From assembly GCA_947168855.1 (NCBI GenBank), contig CAMVNO010000009.1, positions 1-64,000 of the forward strand: DNA of 64,000 nucleotides. Reading direction: 5' to 3'. Below, one piece after another: positions 16,101-25,908 of this stretch. The translations under genes were made by a program, and so were the position numbers. The DNA comes from an uncultured Clostridia bacterium (GTDB lineage Bacteria; Bacillota; Clostridia; Christensenellales; CAG-138). The notes below the pieces were generated by a model. That model had not been told where the DNA came from, did no database searches, and saw only the letters and a list, made by a program, of their open reading frames with translations. Each line of letters opens with the position of its first letter. The first letter of the stretch is position 1.

Positions 16101-18509
16101 TTACTCGTCGGATCGGTATGCGCCGATCACGTCGTCGTCGAGCACGACGGCAAGGAGCATTTCGCCCTTACTCGCCTTCGGCTCAATATGGATGCTTTCG
16201 GTGTCGATCGGCGTTTTCGCGCCGTGCCGCTGCTCGATCACAAGCGTGAACGGCGCCTGCACCGTGCCGGCATAGGCGATCTTCGTGCCGTTAGAACCGT
16301 TCTTCCGGAAGTCGAACGTCTTGACGCCCTTGCCGTTTCTGCCCTGCTGCTCGTAGTCAAAGAGGAAGCTCCGCTTGCCGAAGCCGCGGTCGGAGAGCAC
16401 GATGAGCTCGCCCTCGTCGCCGACCGGCATGCACGCGCATACGCGGTCCTTCGGTTCCAGCTTGATGCCGATGACGCCCGCCGCCGCACGCCCGGTCTCC
16501 GGTACGGAGTCGGAGGCGAAGCGGATGCACATGCCCTGTTCGGTCACGAGCAGGATATCCATCGTGGGGAAGGGGTACGCGCCCAGAAGCGCGTCCTTGT
16601 CCCTGAGGTTCAGCGCCGCCGTGCGCTTGCCGCGCACGCGGTAGTCCGCGGCCTTACTGCGCTTCACCATGCCGCCGGTCGTGCAGAACAGGTAGCTGCC
16701 CTCGTCGCGGTCCGGGAACGCGCCGACGATCGTTTCGCCCTTCTCAAGCTCCACGATGCTGACGAGGTTCGCGGCGCGCGCGGCGGGACGCGTTTCGGGA
16801 ATGTCCGAGACCTTGAGGTTCAGCATGGCGCCGCGGTTCGTAAAGAGCCGGATGCTCTCGTTGCTGTTGACCTCCAGGATGCGCTCCGGTTTGTCGGCGC
16901 GGATCTGCGAAAGATTGAACTGCTTTTTCAGGCACTTGCGGATCTTCAGGTCCGCGCAGACGGCGACGATCATTTCCTCGACCGTTTCCGGCTCGTTCGT
17001 CTGCACCGGCTCCTCAGCGTCCGCGGAGATGATCTGCGTCTTGCGCTTGCCGTCGAACAGCTTCTTCACCTCGGTGAGCTCCTTCTTGATCAGGTGCACG
17101 AGCTTCGTGTCGGAGGCGAGGATCGCTTCAAGCTCCGCGATCAGCTTTTTGACGTCTTTGTATTCCTTTTCGATCGCCAGAAGCTCGAGATTGGTGAGCT
17201 TCTGTAAGCGCAGATCGAGGATCGCCTGCGCCTGGATCTCGGTGAGACCGAAGGTCTTCATGAGACCCTCGCGCGCTTCCTTGGGCGATTTGCTCGCACG
17301 GATCAGCTTGATCACGCGGTCGAGATTGTTGACCGCGACCATGAGCCCTTCCAGAATGTGGCAGCGCTTTTTCGCGATCTCGAGCTCGGTCTTCGTGCGC
17401 CGCGTGACGACCGCCCGCTGATGGCGCACGTAGTATTCGATGATCTGCTTGAGGTTCAATTGCTGCGGCTTGCCGTCGGCGATCGCCACATAGTTCGCGC
17501 CGAACGTGCACTGCAGGTCGGAGTATTTGAACAGAAGCTGCAGGATGCGCTCCGGATCGCCGTCCTTCTTGATCTCAATAACGGCGCGGGTGCCCATGCG
17601 GTCGGATTCGTCGCGGATGTCGGAGACCGCCGCGAACATCGCTTTCTTCTCCTGCGTGATCTCGAGGATCTTCGAGAGGCACGCCGCCTTGTTGATCTGG
17701 TACGGGAATTCGTCGATGACGATGCGCGTCTTGCCGTTTTTGACCTCTTCAAAGTGCGTGCGCGCGCGCATGGTGAGCTTGCCGCGTCCGGTCTCGTAGC
17801 TTTGCGCGATCTCGGGGGAGTCCAAAAGGAACCCGCCGGTCGGGAAATCCGGCGCGGGCATGATCTTCAGAAGGTCCGCGATCTTGATGCGCGGGTTTTC
17901 GAGCACGGCGATGACCACGTCGATCGCTTCGACCGGGTTGTGCGGCGGGATCGAGGTCGCAAGCCCGACCGCGATGCCGTTCGCGCCGTTGACCAGCAGG
18001 TTCGGGAACCTGCCGGGCAGCAGCACCGGCTCCTTTAAGGTGTCGTCGAAGTTCCACGTAAAGTCGACCGTGTCCTTGTCGATGTCGCGCAGCAAAAGCA
18101 GCGCCGCGTCGGTCATGCGCGCCTCGGTGTAGCGCATCGCCGCGGCGGAGTCGCCGTCGACCGAGCCGAAGTTGCCGTGTCCGTCGACGAGCGTCACGCC
18201 CATATTGAACGGCTGCGCCATGCGGACCATTGCGTCGTAGACGGAGGAGTCGCCGTGCGGATGGTATTTGCCGAGGCAGTCGCCGACGATGCGCGCGCTC
18301 TTGCGGTGCGGCTTGTCGGGGGAGAGCCCGAGCTCCATCATGGTATAGAGGATGCGCCGCTGCACGGGCTTCAGTCCGTCCTCAACGCGCGGCAGCGCGC
18401 GCTCGAGGATGACGTGCTCCGCATAGGGCATCATCGAATCGTGCATGACCTCGTCCATGCTCTTTAAGAGGATGGTCTCGGCTTGCGTGGGGATCGTTGT
18501 CTTTGCCAT
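16101..18509 (-). CDS. type IIA topoisomerase subunit A (GyrA/ParC-like)
   Basis: The 802-residue subunit cuts and rejoins DNA. The active-site Tyr is Y127 in [11 protein letters not shown]; the quinolone-region motif [13 protein letters not shown] has the wild-type Ser and Asp. The C-terminal beta-pinwheel contains QQGRNGKG, a degenerate form of the GyrA box (QRRGGRG) needed for wrapping and supercoiling. This leaves gyrase or topoisomerase IV open. It follows its B subunit by three bases, so both are translated from one mRNA. Confidence 0.9.
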   Translation of the reverse strand: MAKTTIPTQAETILLKSMDEVMHDSMMPYAEHVILERALPRVEDGLKPVQRRILYTMMELGLSPDKPHRKSARIVGDCLGKYHPHGDSSVYDAMVRMAQPFNMGVTLVDGHGNFGSVDGDSAAAMRYTEARMTDAALLLLRDIDKDTVDFTWNFDDTLKEPVLLPGRFPNLLVNGANGIAVGLATSIPPHNPVEAIDVVIAVLENPRIKIADLLKIMPAPDFPTGGFLLDSPEIAQSYETGRGKLTMRARTHFEEVKNGKTRIVIDEFPYQINKAACLSKILEITQEKKAMFAAVSDIRDESDRMGTRAVIEIKKDGDPERILQLLFKYSDLQCTFGANYVAIADGKPQQLNLKQIIEYYVRHQRAVVTRRTKTELEIAKKRCHILEGLMVAVNNLDRVIKLIRASKSPKEAREGLMKTFGLTEIQAQAILDLRLQKLTNLELLAIEKEYKDVKKLIAELEAILASDTKLVHLIKKELTEVKKLFDGKRKTQIISADAEEPVQTNEPETVEEMIVAVCADLKIRKCLKKQFNLSQIRADKPERILEVNSNESIRLFTNRGAMLNLKVSDIPETRPAARAANLVSIVELEKGETIVGAFPDRDEGSYLFCTTGGMVKRSKAADYRVRGKRTAALNLRDKDALLGAYPFPTMDILLVTEQGMCIRFASDSVPETGRAAAGVIGIKLEPKDRVCACMPVGDEGELIVLSDRGFGKRSFLFDYEQQGRNGKGVKTFDFRKNGSNGTKIAYAGTVQAPFTLVIEQRHGAKTPIDTESIHIEPKASKGEMLLAVVLDDDVIGAYRSDE

Positions 18510-18512
18510 GGC

Positions 18513-20465
18513 TTACTCCTTGATCTTTTCAAACGCCGTGTGCGCGTGATTGAAATCCGCGTACTCGAAGATGTATTCCTTGCGCGACTGCACCTTGTCG
18601 CCCATCAGCACGGTCACGAGGTGCTCGACCTCCGCCGCGTCCTCGATGGTCACGCGCGTGAGCCGCCTGCCCTGCGGGTTCATCGTCGTTTCCCACAGCT
18701 GTTCGGGGTTCATCTCGCCGAGCCCCTTGTAGCGCTGCAGCGTATAGTTCTTGCCGGAGATGCCGCGCATCGCGGCTTTGAGCGCCGGGTCGTCGTAGCA
18801 GTAGACGGGCGGCTGGTTCGCCTTCTGCACGCGATAGAGCGGCGCCATGCCGATGTACACATGCCCCTCGGTGATCAGAGGACGCATGTAGCGGTAGAAG
18901 AACGTTAAAAGGATCGCGCGGATGTGCGCGCCGTCCTGGTCCGCGTCCGCGAGGATGATGATCTTGTTGTATTTCAGCGAGGAGATGTCGAAATCGTCGC
19001 CGATGCCCGTGCCGAGCGCGGTGATGATCGAGCGGAATTCGTCGTTCTGCAAAACCTGCTCGAGCCGCTTCTTTTCGACGTTCAGCGGCTTGCCGCGCAG
19101 CGGCAGGATCGCCTGGAACTTGCGGTCGCGTCCCTGTTTCGCGCTGCCGCCTGCGGAATCGCCCTCCACGATGAACAGCTCGTTTTGGGAATAGTCGCGT
19201 CCGGTGCAGCTTGATAACTTTCCGACGAGCGGCGCGTTTTCGAGCTTGCTCTTTTCGCGCGCGTTCTCCTTCGCTTTCCGCGCCGCGCTTCTTGCCTTCG
19301 CCGCCTTGACCGCCTTTTCTGCGATCAGGTTTGCGGTGTTCGCGTTCTTGAGGTTTTCAAGCCACGGCACAAGCGTCTGGTTTAACACCGCTTCCACCGC
19401 GGGACGCGCTTCGGTGTTGCCGAGCTTGGTCTTTGTCTGTCCCTCGAACTGCACACTGCGCATCTTCAAAGACAGCACCGCGGTCATGCCCTCGCGGAAA
19501 TCCTCGCCCGCAAGCGACGGATCCTTGTCCTTCAGCACGCCGTTCTTGCGGCAGTAGTCGTTGAAGATCTTGGTGATCGCCGCCTTGAAGCCGGTCTCGT
19601 GTGTGCCGCCCTCGGTGGTCGGGATGTTGTTGACGTACGACGCGATCGTTTCGGCGTATTCGTCGTTGTGCAGGATCGCCGCCTCCACCACGATGCCGTT
19701 CGACTCGCCCTTAATGTGGATCGGCGGATCGTAGAGCGCGTTTTTGTCCTCCTGAATGTAGCGGACGAAATCAGATAACCCGCCGTCGAACTTGAATTCG
19801 GCGTGGTGCTGTTTTTCGCGCTGATCGTCCAATACGAGCCTGAGCCCGCGGTTCAGGTACGCAAGCTCGCGGAGCCGCTTCATGACGACCGAATACTGCA
19901 TGTCGATCGTTTCAAACACGCGGTCGTCGGGCAGAAACGTCACGACCGTGCCCTGCCTGCGGGTTCTGCCGGTTTCGGTCAGCGGGTACTTCGGCTTGCC
20001 CGAAACGATCTTGCCCTCGGCGTTTTCGACGCTTTCGAACTCCATCTTATAGGCGCGGTTTTCGTGATAGACCTCGACCGTGAGCCAGCGGGACAGCGCG
20101 TTGACGACCGAAGCGCCGACGCCGTGCAAGCCGCCGGAATAGGAGTACGCCGCGTTGCCGAATTTGCCGCCTGCGTGCAGCTGCGTGAAGACGACCTCAA
20201 CGCCGGAAACGCCCAGCTTTTCATGGATGCCGGTGGGGATGCCGCGTCCGTTGTCGGTGACGGTCACCGAGTGATCGCGGTGCAGCGTCACGGTGATCTC
20301 GTCTGCATAACCGTTCGCCGCTTCGTCGATCGCGTTGTCCACGATCTCCCATAAAAGGTGATGAAGTCCCGGGAGCCCCGTCGAGCCGATATACATGCCC
20401 GGACGCATTCTGACCGCGTCGAGACCCTCCATGACCGTTATATTTTTGACGGAATACTCTTCCAT
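18513..20465 (-). CDS. type IIA topoisomerase subunit B (GyrB/ParE-like)
   Basis: The 650-residue ATPase subunit has a GHKL domain (EIVDNAIDEA, DNGRGIP, GGLHGVGASVVNALS), a transducer domain, and a TOPRIM domain with EGDSAGGSAKQGRDR and DADQDGAHI. The C-terminus has RYKGLGEMNPEQLWETTM. The usual TOPRIM string DADVDG reads DADQDG here. GGAGG precedes the ATG. The gene is divergent from rsmH and far from any dnaA-recF context, which fits topoisomerase IV or a second gyrase locus as well as gyrase. Confidence 0.9.
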   Translation of the reverse strand: MEEYSVKNITVMEGLDAVRMRPGMYIGSTGLPGLHHLLWEIVDNAIDEAANGYADEITVTLHRDHSVTVTDNGRGIPTGIHEKLGVSGVEVVFTQLHAGGKFGNAAYSYSGGLHGVGASVVNALSRWLTVEVYHENRAYKMEFESVENAEGKIVSGKPKYPLTETGRTRRQGTVVTFLPDDRVFETIDMQYSVVMKRLRELAYLNRGLRLVLDDQREKQHHAEFKFDGGLSDFVRYIQEDKNALYDPPIHIKGESNGIVVEAAILHNDEYAETIASYVNNIPTTEGGTHETGFKAAITKIFNDYCRKNGVLKDKDPSLAGEDFREGMTAVLSLKMRSVQFEGQTKTKLGNTEARPAVEAVLNQTLVPWLENLKNANTANLIAEKAVKAAKARSAARKAKENAREKSKLENAPLVGKLSSCTGRDYSQNELFIVEGDSAGGSAKQGRDRKFQAILPLRGKPLNVEKKRLEQVLQNDEFRSIITALGTGIGDDFDISSLKYNKIIILADADQDGAHIRAILLTFFYRYMRPLITEGHVYIGMAPLYRVQKANQPPVYCYDDPALKAAMRGISGKNYTLQRYKGLGEMNPEQLWETTMNPQGRRLTRVTIEDAAEVEHLVTVLMGDKVQSRKEYIFEYADFNHAHTAFEKIKE

Positions 20466-20493
20466 ATATATCCTCCGAATTCAGGTTCCCGCT

Positions 20494-20502
20494 ATTATAC
20501 CA
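20494..20502 (-). promoter_or_regulatory. extended -10 promoter of the topoisomerase operon
   Basis: The minus strand reads TGGTATAAT, an extended -10 (hexamer 20494-20499) with no clear -35. It lies about 28 bases before the ATG, next to a GGAGG site. The rest of 20503-20602 is AT-rich with no gene. Confidence 0.55.
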
Positions 20503-20602
20503 CAAGATATTGTGTTTATGTGCTGTTCGGCTTCGCATTTTACGTTTTATTCATATTTTGGGATTCTTCATGGAAAATTTGCTTTTCGGACGCATTTACG
20601 GG

Positions 20603-20631
20603 GTGACAAGAACGGGGGATTGGTGTATAAT
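20603..20631 (+). promoter_or_regulatory. promoter of the dcw cluster
   Basis: GTGACA (20603-20608), 17 bases, TATAAT (20626-20631), 50 bases before the rsmH ATG. No mraZ gene or MraZ-type box repeat is seen between promoter and rsmH. Confidence 0.7.
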
Positions 20632-20681
20632 CTACGATGTATATATATGTGGAAATATGCCGTTACGGGGAAAGGAGCCGC

Positions 20682-21644
20682 ATGGAAACCGGATTTCATC
20701 ATGTGCCCATCATGGTCTCGGAAGTGCTGGCGCTTCTGGAGCCCGCGCGCGGCGGCATTTTCGTCGACGGGACCCTCGGCGGCGGCGGGCATGCGGAGGC
20801 GGTTTTGTCCGCCATGCCGGAGACCGGAAGGCTTTTCGGCATCGACCGCGACGACGAGGCGCTCCGGGCAGCAGGCGCAAGGCTTTCCCGCTTCGGCGAC
20901 CGCTTTACGGCGATCAAGGGCAATTTCTTCGACATGAAATCGCTGCTGAAGGATTACGGCGTTGAAAAGGTCGACGGGATCCTTTTAGACCTCGGCGTAT
21001 CGTCGCATCAGCTCGACGCGGCGGAACGCGGCTTTTCCTATAAGGCGGAAGCGCCTTTGGACATGCGCATGGATCGGAGTGCGCCGCTGACTGCCCGGAC
21101 CGTGGTCAACACGTGGTCCGAAGCGGAGCTAAAGCGCATCTTTTACGAGTACGGCGAGGAGAAGTTCTCCGCAAAGATCGCGGCGCGCATCGTCGAACGC
21201 CGCAGAGAACAGCCGATCGAGACGACGACGGAGCTTGCGGAGCTCATCAAAGGCGCGATCCCGGCAAAGTTCCGCAACGAGCCGCAGCATCCGGCGCGGC
21301 GCTGCTTTCAGGCGATCCGCATCGCGGTCAACGGCGAGCTGGACGGGCTTCATGACGCGATTCAGGCGGCGCACGACCTTCTCAACCCCGGCGGACGGCT
21401 GGCGATCCTGACCTTCCATTCCCTGGAGGACCGGATCGTCAAGAACGCGTTCCGCACCTTCGAAAACCCCTGCACCTGCCCGAAATCCGCGCCGGTGTGC
21501 ATTTGCGGCAAAAAGCCAACCGCAAAGGTTCTGACGCGCCATCCGCTGATTGCGTCGGAACAGGAACAGAAAGAAAACTCGCGCGCGACGAGCGCAAAGC
21601 TTCGCGCGATCGTGCGCATGGATCCGGAAACCGGATCATATTGA
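20682..21644 (+). CDS. rsmH: 16S rRNA (cytosine-1402-N4)-methyltransferase RsmH
   Basis: The 320-residue enzyme methylates C1402 in the ribosomal P-site. It shows HVPIMVSEVL, the SAM loop VDGTLGGGGHAEAVL, LLDLGVSSHQLD, RCFQAIRIAVN and TFHSLEDRIVK, all standard for RsmH. The ATG at 20682 follows AAAGGAG; the in-frame ATG at 20637 has no such site. It opens the dcw cluster. Confidence 0.96.
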   Translation: METGFHHVPIMVSEVLALLEPARGGIFVDGTLGGGGHAEAVLSAMPETGRLFGIDRDDEALRAAGARLSRFGDRFTAIKGNFFDMKSLLKDYGVEKVDGILLDLGVSSHQLDAAERGFSYKAEAPLDMRMDRSAPLTARTVVNTWSEAELKRIFYEYGEEKFSAKIAARIVERRREQPIETTTELAELIKGAIPAKFRNEPQHPARRCFQAIRIAVNGELDGLHDAIQAAHDLLNPGGRLAILTFHSLEDRIVKNAFRTFENPCTCPKSAPVCICGKKPTAKVLTRHPLIASEQEQKENSRATSAKLRAIVRMDPETGSY

Positions 21645-21663
21645 TGTAGAAAGGAGATGCGGT

Positions 21664-22179
21664 ATGGACGTTCAGTTCGATGAAGACCGGCAAAAAGGCA
21701 CAAGCGCAAAGACCCGGCTTTATTCGCCGAACAAAACGGGCGATCCGACGCCGATCCTTGAGGATCCGTCGATGCCGATCCGACCGCAGCCCACGCGTGA
21801 GCCGCGCAAAAAGCGCGTCACGAGAAAAGAGATCCGGCTTTCGCCGATGAGCAAGATCCTGATCCTGCTGTCGATCTTCGCGATCGCCGGGACCGCGCTG
21901 TTCGGACTGTTCGGCGCGGCGGAATACGCAAAGATCATCAGCGATACCGCATCGGTCAACAAGGAAATCGAAAACTACAACGATCAGATCTCGCAGCTGA
22001 GGAAAACGCAGAGCTCCATGAACGACTTTGCGACCATCAATGAGATCTGCCGAAGGCTCGGCATGACGATGAACTGGTATAAAGGCACCACGGCGGTCTC
22101 CGACACGAACGCTCCGCAGACGTTCACGCCGGATACCCCTGCGCCCGTCACACCGAACCCGGACGAGACAGAGCCATGA
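21664..22179 (+). CDS. ftsL: FtsL-like cell-division protein
   Basis: This 171-residue bitopic protein has a basic cytosolic tail of about 65 residues, one transmembrane segment (SKILILLSIFAIAGTALFGL), an extracytoplasmic coiled coil (NKEIENYNDQISQLRKTQSS) and a Thr/Pro tail. Size, topology and place between rsmH and the class B PBP identify FtsL, which helps activate septal synthesis with DivIC and FtsQ. AAAGGAG precedes the ATG at 21664. Sequence identity across FtsL proteins is low, so the call is structural. Confidence 0.75.
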   Translation: MDVQFDEDRQKGTSAKTRLYSPNKTGDPTPILEDPSMPIRPQPTREPRKKRVTRKEIRLSPMSKILILLSIFAIAGTALFGLFGAAEYAKIISDTASVNKEIENYNDQISQLRKTQSSMNDFATINEICRRLGMTMNWYKGTTAVSDTNAPQTFTPDTPAPVTPNPDETEP

Positions 22180-24437
22180 GTATACTGGAAATGCGCACGC
22201 GCCGCCGCAAACCCGCGAATCGCGCCGGAACCGCATCCGGCCGTTCCGCGGCGAAGAAAAAACGGATCGACGCGCACAAAAGAAAACTGCTGTTCGCCAT
22301 GCTGATCGCCGGCATCGGCTTTTTGCTGATCATTGTGAAGCTCTTTGACGTGTCCATCATCAAGGGCAAGTCGTGGACGCAGAAGGCAATGAGCCAATGG
22401 ACGCGCGTGACGAGCCTGAAGGCGGAGCGCGGGCGGATCCTCGACCGCAACGGCACAACGCTCGCAAGCTCCTATACGACGTATCAGGTGTGTCTGAACC
22501 CGCAGAACATTCAGGAATCGGACCGCGAGCGCATCGCGTCGATCCTGTCGATGTACCTCGGGATGGATTACGACACCGTTATGAACAAGATCACCAAGAC
22601 GCGCAAGAAGTACCCGAACGATCCGGACAACCACGAGCGCGTGCTGTATTCTCAGATCAAGCTCAAGGACCAGGTCGACAAGGAGGTCATCAGTAAGCTC
22701 AACTCCATGCAGCTCGGCAGCGGCGTCAGCTATTACAGCGACGTCAAGCGCGACTATCCGGAGTCCGGCTACTACGCGCAGCTGATCGGCTTTACGAACA
22801 TCGACGGCGACGGACAGACCGGCGTGGAGCTGACGTACAACAAATACCTCGCGGGCGAGGACGGGTATCAGAAAGCGGATACGGACCGCGACAACAACCC
22901 GGTGCCCGGCGGCGAAGAGGAGTATGTGGAGAGCATACCGGGCGCGGACGTCATTCTGACGGTGGACACGGGCTTTCAGGGCATTCTCGAGAACGCGCTG
23001 TCGGAGGCGTGCGCGATCAACAACGCGAAGAGCGCCTCCGGGATTCTGATGAACCCGCAGACCGGCGAGATCCTTGCGATCGGCGCATACCCGACGTTCG
23101 ACAGCTCAAACCCGCCGCGTTCCGACGCGAAAACGCTTCTGGAGCTTTCGAAAAACCGCATCGTGACGGACACCTATGAGCCGGGCTCGACGTTCAAGGT
23201 GATCACGCTTGCTTCCGCGCTCGAATCCGGCGCGATCGACGTGTCGGCACGCTTCCAATGCAAGGGCTCCATGCTGGTCCGCGGCGAAAAGATCAAGTGC
23301 TGGAAATCCGGCGGGCACGGCGAGGAAAGCCTTGCGGAAGCGGTCGCGAATTCCTGCAATCCGGCGTTCATGACCATGGCGCTCAAAATGGGCGTCGACA
23401 CGTTCTATGACTACATTTTCCGGTTCGGCTTCGATGAGCCGACGGGCTCGGGCGTCATGGGCGAAACGAGCGGCACCGTCACGCACAAGAAATACATCCG
23501 CGACGCCGATCTTGCGCGCATCGGCTTCGGTCAGAGCATCAGCTGCACGGGCATGCAGCTCATTTCGGCGTTCAACGCCTGCATCAACGGCGGCGAGCTT
23601 TTGAAGCCGTACGTCGTTTCCGAGATCGTCGATCAATCGGGCAACGTGCTGATGAAGAACGAGCGCACCGTTGTGCGCCGCGTCGTCTCGCCGACGACCT
23701 CCGCCGCGATCCGCAGCTTCCTTCGCGGGGTCGTGGAAAACGGCAGCGGCAAAAACGCGCAGGTTCCCGGCTATTCGGTCGGCGGCAAGACGGGCACGTC
23801 GCAGAAATACGACGAGAAAGGGCAGGTGTCGAGCTCGAAGCTCGTCGCGTCGTTTATCGGCTTTGCGCCGGTGGACGATCCGCAGTTCGTCTGCCTGATC
23901 ATCGTCGACGAGCCGCAGGTCCCGCAGGTGTACGGCAGCACGGTCGCGGCGCCGTTTGTGCAGCAGGTGCTTGCCGCGGCGCTCTCCTACGCGGGCGTCA
24001 CGCCGGACATCGAAAGCGAGATCGCAACGGTCCCGAACGTGAAGGGCATGACGGTGGACGAAGCGCAGAGGGCGCTTTCGCATGCGGGGCTCACCGCAAT
24101 CTATCTGGAATCCGAGAAGGACTCGACGGTTTCGAACCAGTCGCCGGCGGCGAACACGCAGGTCGTGCGCGGCAGCACGGTCATGCTGTATTCGACCGGA
24201 TATACGTTCTTCTCCGAGCTTGACGAGGAGGTCGAGAAGGTCAAGGTGCCGAACGTCATCGGCAAGGACCGCATCGACGCGCAGGACGCGCTCAAGAAGG
24301 TCGGGCTGATCATGGACTATGACCGGCAGAACTGCGCGGGCACGGCATATTATCAGGATATTACGGAGGACTACGAGGTGCCCGTGGGTACGGTGATCCA
24401 CGTGCAGTTCGAGGTCAAGAAGAAAAACAGCAATTGA
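22176..24437 (+). CDS. spoVD: SpoVD/FtsI-type penicillin-binding protein with two PASTA domains
   Basis: The 753-residue class B transpeptidase cross-links septal or spore-cortex peptidoglycan. A transmembrane anchor lies near residues 38-60. The catalytic motifs are STFK at 338-341 (Ser338), SCN at 393-395 and KTG at 538-540. Two PASTA domains (about 622-685 and 690-748) end the protein. The start overlaps the ftsL stop in ATGA. PASTA-bearing PBPs at this position are SpoVD or PbpB; which one cannot be decided from one gene. Confidence 0.92.
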   Translation: MSILEMRTRRRKPANRAGTASGRSAAKKKRIDAHKRKLLFAMLIAGIGFLLIIVKLFDVSIIKGKSWTQKAMSQWTRVTSLKAERGRILDRNGTTLASSYTTYQVCLNPQNIQESDRERIASILSMYLGMDYDTVMNKITKTRKKYPNDPDNHERVLYSQIKLKDQVDKEVISKLNSMQLGSGVSYYSDVKRDYPESGYYAQLIGFTNIDGDGQTGVELTYNKYLAGEDGYQKADTDRDNNPVPGGEEEYVESIPGADVILTVDTGFQGILENALSEACAINNAKSASGILMNPQTGEILAIGAYPTFDSSNPPRSDAKTLLELSKNRIVTDTYEPGSTFKVITLASALESGAIDVSARFQCKGSMLVRGEKIKCWKSGGHGEESLAEAVANSCNPAFMTMALKMGVDTFYDYIFRFGFDEPTGSGVMGETSGTVTHKKYIRDADLARIGFGQSISCTGMQLISAFNACINGGELLKPYVVSEIVDQSGNVLMKNERTVVRRVVSPTTSAAIRSFLRGVVENGSGKNAQVPGYSVGGKTGTSQKYDEKGQVSSSKLVASFIGFAPVDDPQFVCLIIVDEPQVPQVYGSTVAAPFVQQVLAAALSYAGVTPDIESEIATVPNVKGMTVDEAQRALSHAGLTAIYLESEKDSTVSNQSPAANTQVVRGSTVMLYSTGYTFFSELDEEVEKVKVPNVIGKDRIDAQDALKKVGLIMDYDRQNCAGTAYYQDITEDYEVPVGTVIHVQFEVKKKNSN

Positions 24438-24456
24438 CAACACGGGGGAAAACAGG

Positions 24457-25908
24457 ATGCTATTATCCATGATTGCGGCGGACATCGGCGCAACGGTCAC
24501 GGGCGGCGACGCCGAAATCACATCGGTCGAATACGATTCCCGAAAGGTCAGGGACGGAAGTCTGTTCTGCTGCATGCAGGGGCTGGTGTCCGACGGACAC
24601 AGCTTTGCCGCGCAGGCGGTGGAAAACGGCGCAAAGGCGCTGCTGGTCGAACGGCTTCTGCCGATCGACGTTCCGCAGATCGTGGTCCCGGACGGACGGG
24701 TGGCGATGGCGCATGCCGCCGCCGCGTTCTGGGGACATCCCGAGCGTGAGATGATCATGCTCGGCGTGACCGGCACAAACGGCAAGACGAGCACGACCTA
24801 CATGGTCAAGTCGATCGCCGAAACGGCGGGCATGAAGGTGGGACTCATCGGCACGATCCGCAACATGATCGGCGACACGATGCTCGAGACCGGACGCACC
24901 ACGCCGGAATCGGCGGACCTGTTTGCGCTTCTGCGGCGTATGGCGGACGAGGGCGTGGACCTTGTCGTGATGGAGGTAAGTAGCCACGCGCTTGCGCAGG
25001 ATCGCGTTGCGGGCATCCGGTTCCGCGTCGGGCTTTTTACGAATCTCACGCAGGACCATCTCGATTATCACAAGACCTTCGATCACTATCTGGAAGCGAA
25101 GAAACTGCTCTTCAGGCAGAGCGACCTTGCGATCGTCAACATCGACGACGCCTATGCGGAACGCATGACGGACGGGCTTACCGTTCCGATCAGAACGATG
25201 GGCATTCAGCACCGCGCGGACTACACGGCGATCAACATCGACATCCGCACCGACGGCGTTCGCTTCCATCTCAGGACCCCGAACGGCGAGGGACCCGTGC
25301 GCATGCACATCTCCGGGCTGTTCTCGGTCTACAACGCCATGGGCGCGGCGGCGATGATGCAGTCCGTCGGCGCGTCGTTCGGCGACATCATCAAGGGGCT
25401 CGAGGCACTGTCCGGCGTTTCGGGACGCCTGCAGTCGGTGAACACCTGCGGGCGCCCGTTCTCGGTCTACGTCGATTATGCGCACACGCCGGACGCGCTT
25501 GAAAACGTGCTGACGTCGGTCAGGGCGTTTGCGAAGGCGCGCGTGATCTCGCTGTTCGGCTGCGGCGGCGACCGCGACCGCACCAAGCGCCCGATCATGG
25601 GCGAGATCGGCGGGCGGCATTCGGATTTCGTCGTGGTGACGAGCGATAACCCGCGCACCGAAAACCCGGACGACATCGTCCGCGCAGTCGAGCTCGGCGT
25701 TCAGAAGAGCGGCACGCCGTTCGTTTCGATCGTCAGCCGGAAGGAGGCGATCGCGTACGCGCTTTCGATCCTCAATCCGGACGACATTCTGGTGATCGCG
25801 GGCAAGGGGCATGAAAACTATCAGGAGATCAACGGGGTCAAGCATCATTTCGATGACCGCGAGATCGTCGAGGAGATCCTGAAGGAGAAAGAGGGGACGG
25901 AGCAATGA
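24457..25908 (+). CDS. murE: UDP-MurNAc-tripeptide ligase MurE (meso-DAP type)
   Basis: The 483-residue ligase adds the third stem residue to UDP-MurNAc-L-Ala-D-Glu. The P-loop GTNGKT is at 106-111, a carbamoylated-Lys site in YLEAKKLLF near 216, and DNPR at 397-400, the sequence that selects meso-diaminopimelate rather than lysine. So the wall is predicted to be DAP-type. A weak AGGG-like site precedes the ATG. The next gene starts inside its stop codon; murF, usually next, is missing. Confidence 0.95.
   Translation: MLLSMIAADIGATVTGGDAEITSVEYDSRKVRDGSLFCCMQGLVSDGHSFAAQAVENGAKALLVERLLPIDVPQIVVPDGRVAMAHAAAAFWGHPEREMIMLGVTGTNGKTSTTYMVKSIAETAGMKVGLIGTIRNMIGDTMLETGRTTPESADLFALLRRMADEGVDLVVMEVSSHALAQDRVAGIRFRVGLFTNLTQDHLDYHKTFDHYLEAKKLLFRQSDLAIVNIDDAYAERMTDGLTVPIRTMGIQHRADYTAINIDIRTDGVRFHLRTPNGEGPVRMHISGLFSVYNAMGAAAMMQSVGASFGDIIKGLEALSGVSGRLQSVNTCGRPFSVYVDYAHTPDALENVLTSVRAFAKARVISLFGCGGDRDRTKRPIMGEIGGRHSDFVVVTSDNPRTENPDDIVRAVELGVQKSGTPFVSIVSRKEAIAYALSILNPDDILVIAGKGHENYQEINGVKHHFDDREIVEEILKEKEGTEQ

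Noticed and set aside
23106..24794. 562-residue minus-strand frame opposite spoVD and murE
   Set aside because: Antisense to strongly recognised genes with no motif of its own.
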